From Physcomitrium patens (lineage: Eukaryota; Streptophyta; Bryopsida; Funariales; Funariaceae), in contig NC_037267.1 in assembly GCF_000002425.4 (NCBI RefSeq), positions 7,019,396-7,083,395 of the forward strand: 64,000 nt of DNA. Reading direction: 5' to 3'. Shown piece by piece: positions 63,240 to 64,000 of this stretch (its first letter is position 1; every line of letters begins with the position of its first letter). Below the pieces are notes generated by a model. That model worked only from the letters and a program-made list of their open reading frames with translations. It searched no databases and was not told the origin of the DNA. The translations under genes were made by a program, and so were the position numbers.

Positions 63240-64000
63240 CTATTATATATTGAGAGATGCTTATATGTTCCAGAAGATGAAGCTCGATTACGTGTTCTTC
63301 AAGCTTGTCATGACTTTTCAATAGTAGGACATTTTGGATATAGTAAAACTTTGGAATTAATATCTAGGAATTTTTGGTGGCCCCAAATGTAGAAGGTAGT
63401 CAAAGATTTTGTTTAATCTTGTGATGTTTACTCAAGATCAAAAACTCCTCGCCATCAATCTTATGGACTTTTTCAACCATTATCCATTCAAGAACAACCA
63501 TGGTCTTCTATTTTTATAGATTTCATCATGTATCTTTCAATCTCACGTTCTTATGATTCTATATTCATGATAGAAGATCGTTTTACCAAGATGGTACATT
63601 TTGTACCATGTATAAAATCTATCACAGGTAAAGATATAGCTAAGCTTTTTTTTGACAATATCTATCGCTATCATAGATTATCCAAGGATATTATATCAGA
63701 TAGGGAAACTCAATTTGTATCAAGATTTTGGCGGACTCTTTTGAAGATTCTAAAAGTAGATATAAAACTATTTTCGACATTCCATCCTCAAATTGATGGA
63801 CAAACAAAGTGTGCTAATCAAGTTTTGGAGCACCATTTAAGATGTACCATCAACTACCAATAAGATGATTGGACAACGCTTTTGTCATTCGTAGAATTTG
63901 TTTATAATAACATGGTATATTCTTCTATAAAACAAACACCTTTCTTTGTCAATTATGGTTATCATCTATGACTTGATACTTTTGACTTTTCAAAAGCTGA
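63240..64000 (+). pseudogene. Gypsy integrase pseudogene, truncated by window end
   Basis: The zinc domain shows the His pair (CHDFSIVGHFG) but the cysteine pair reads CDVY in place of CxxC. The core has FIDFI, ISDRETQF and GQTKCANQ; the last position that should be the catalytic Glu is Lys. Several stops are present. The domain continues past the window. Confidence 0.85.

Larger units (their letters stand above)
57382..64000 (+). mobile_element. Decayed Ty3/Gypsy LTR retrotransposon, cut by window end
   Basis: Order on the plus strand: 5' LTR, initiator-tRNA-type primer site, Gag, protease, reverse transcriptase, RNase H, integrase. This is the Ty3/Gypsy order (integrase last). No intact ORF remains; each domain has stops or lost key residues. 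The reverse transcriptase is split by a 1.84-kb insertion at 59997-61840. The 3' LTR, if present, lies beyond the window. Two older LTR fragments of the same family are at 18.8 and 21.0 kb. Confidence 0.92.

Overview
This window looks like nuclear DNA of a land plant, most likely a bryophyte such as a moss. It holds spliced genes with plant-type products (NDX homeobox, MOB1, CDC48, an organellar TsaD/Kae1-family protein), paired U6 snRNA genes, an LTR retrotransposon with a plant-type initiator-tRNA primer site, and teloboxes. An intronless FTR1-type iron permease fits an alga or early land plant better than a flowering plant. The species is an inference; no marker in the window fixes it.

Gene islands alternate with very AT-rich, repeat-laden stretches. 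Island 1 (about 1.8-11 kb) has FTR1 (minus), an obscure stretch of short ORFs (3.2-5.4 kb), a five-exon membrane-anchored cyclophilin-like gene (7234-9231, minus) and a possible small membrane-protein gene (about 9.6-10.9 kb, minus). Island 2 has the 14-exon GCP1 gene (13059-17873, minus). Island 3 has the five-exon CDC48 gene (22492-26173, minus). Island 4 has the 17-exon NDX gene (34315-43450, plus). It is followed at once by a large inverted repeat (43877-44673 and 44970-45766) carrying two divergent U6 snRNA genes. Island 5 has a decayed transketolase fragment (51421-52012, plus), an unknown ORF (52359-53315, minus) and the seven-exon MOB1 gene (53618-55779, minus). The right end (57382-64000) is the 5' part of a decayed Ty3/Gypsy element whose reverse transcriptase gene is split by a 1.84-kb insertion containing a telomere-like minisatellite. 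AT-rich spacers at 11.0-13.0, 18.3-22.4, 28.3-32.6 and 45.8-51.1 kb show simple repeats, old LTR fragments and no recognisable genes.

The genes are independent housekeeping or regulatory loci, not an operon. Exon models for GCP1, CDC48, MOB1, NDX and the cyclophilin-like gene were built by hand from splice consensus and reading phase. All close in frame, and MOB1, GCP1 and CDC48 come out at family-typical lengths (215, 480 and 821 aa). The strongest unusual features are the 797-bp palindrome with two U6 genes, a probable GC-AG intron in GCP1, the transketolase relic, the nested insertion in the Gypsy element, and the transition-type decay of that element.
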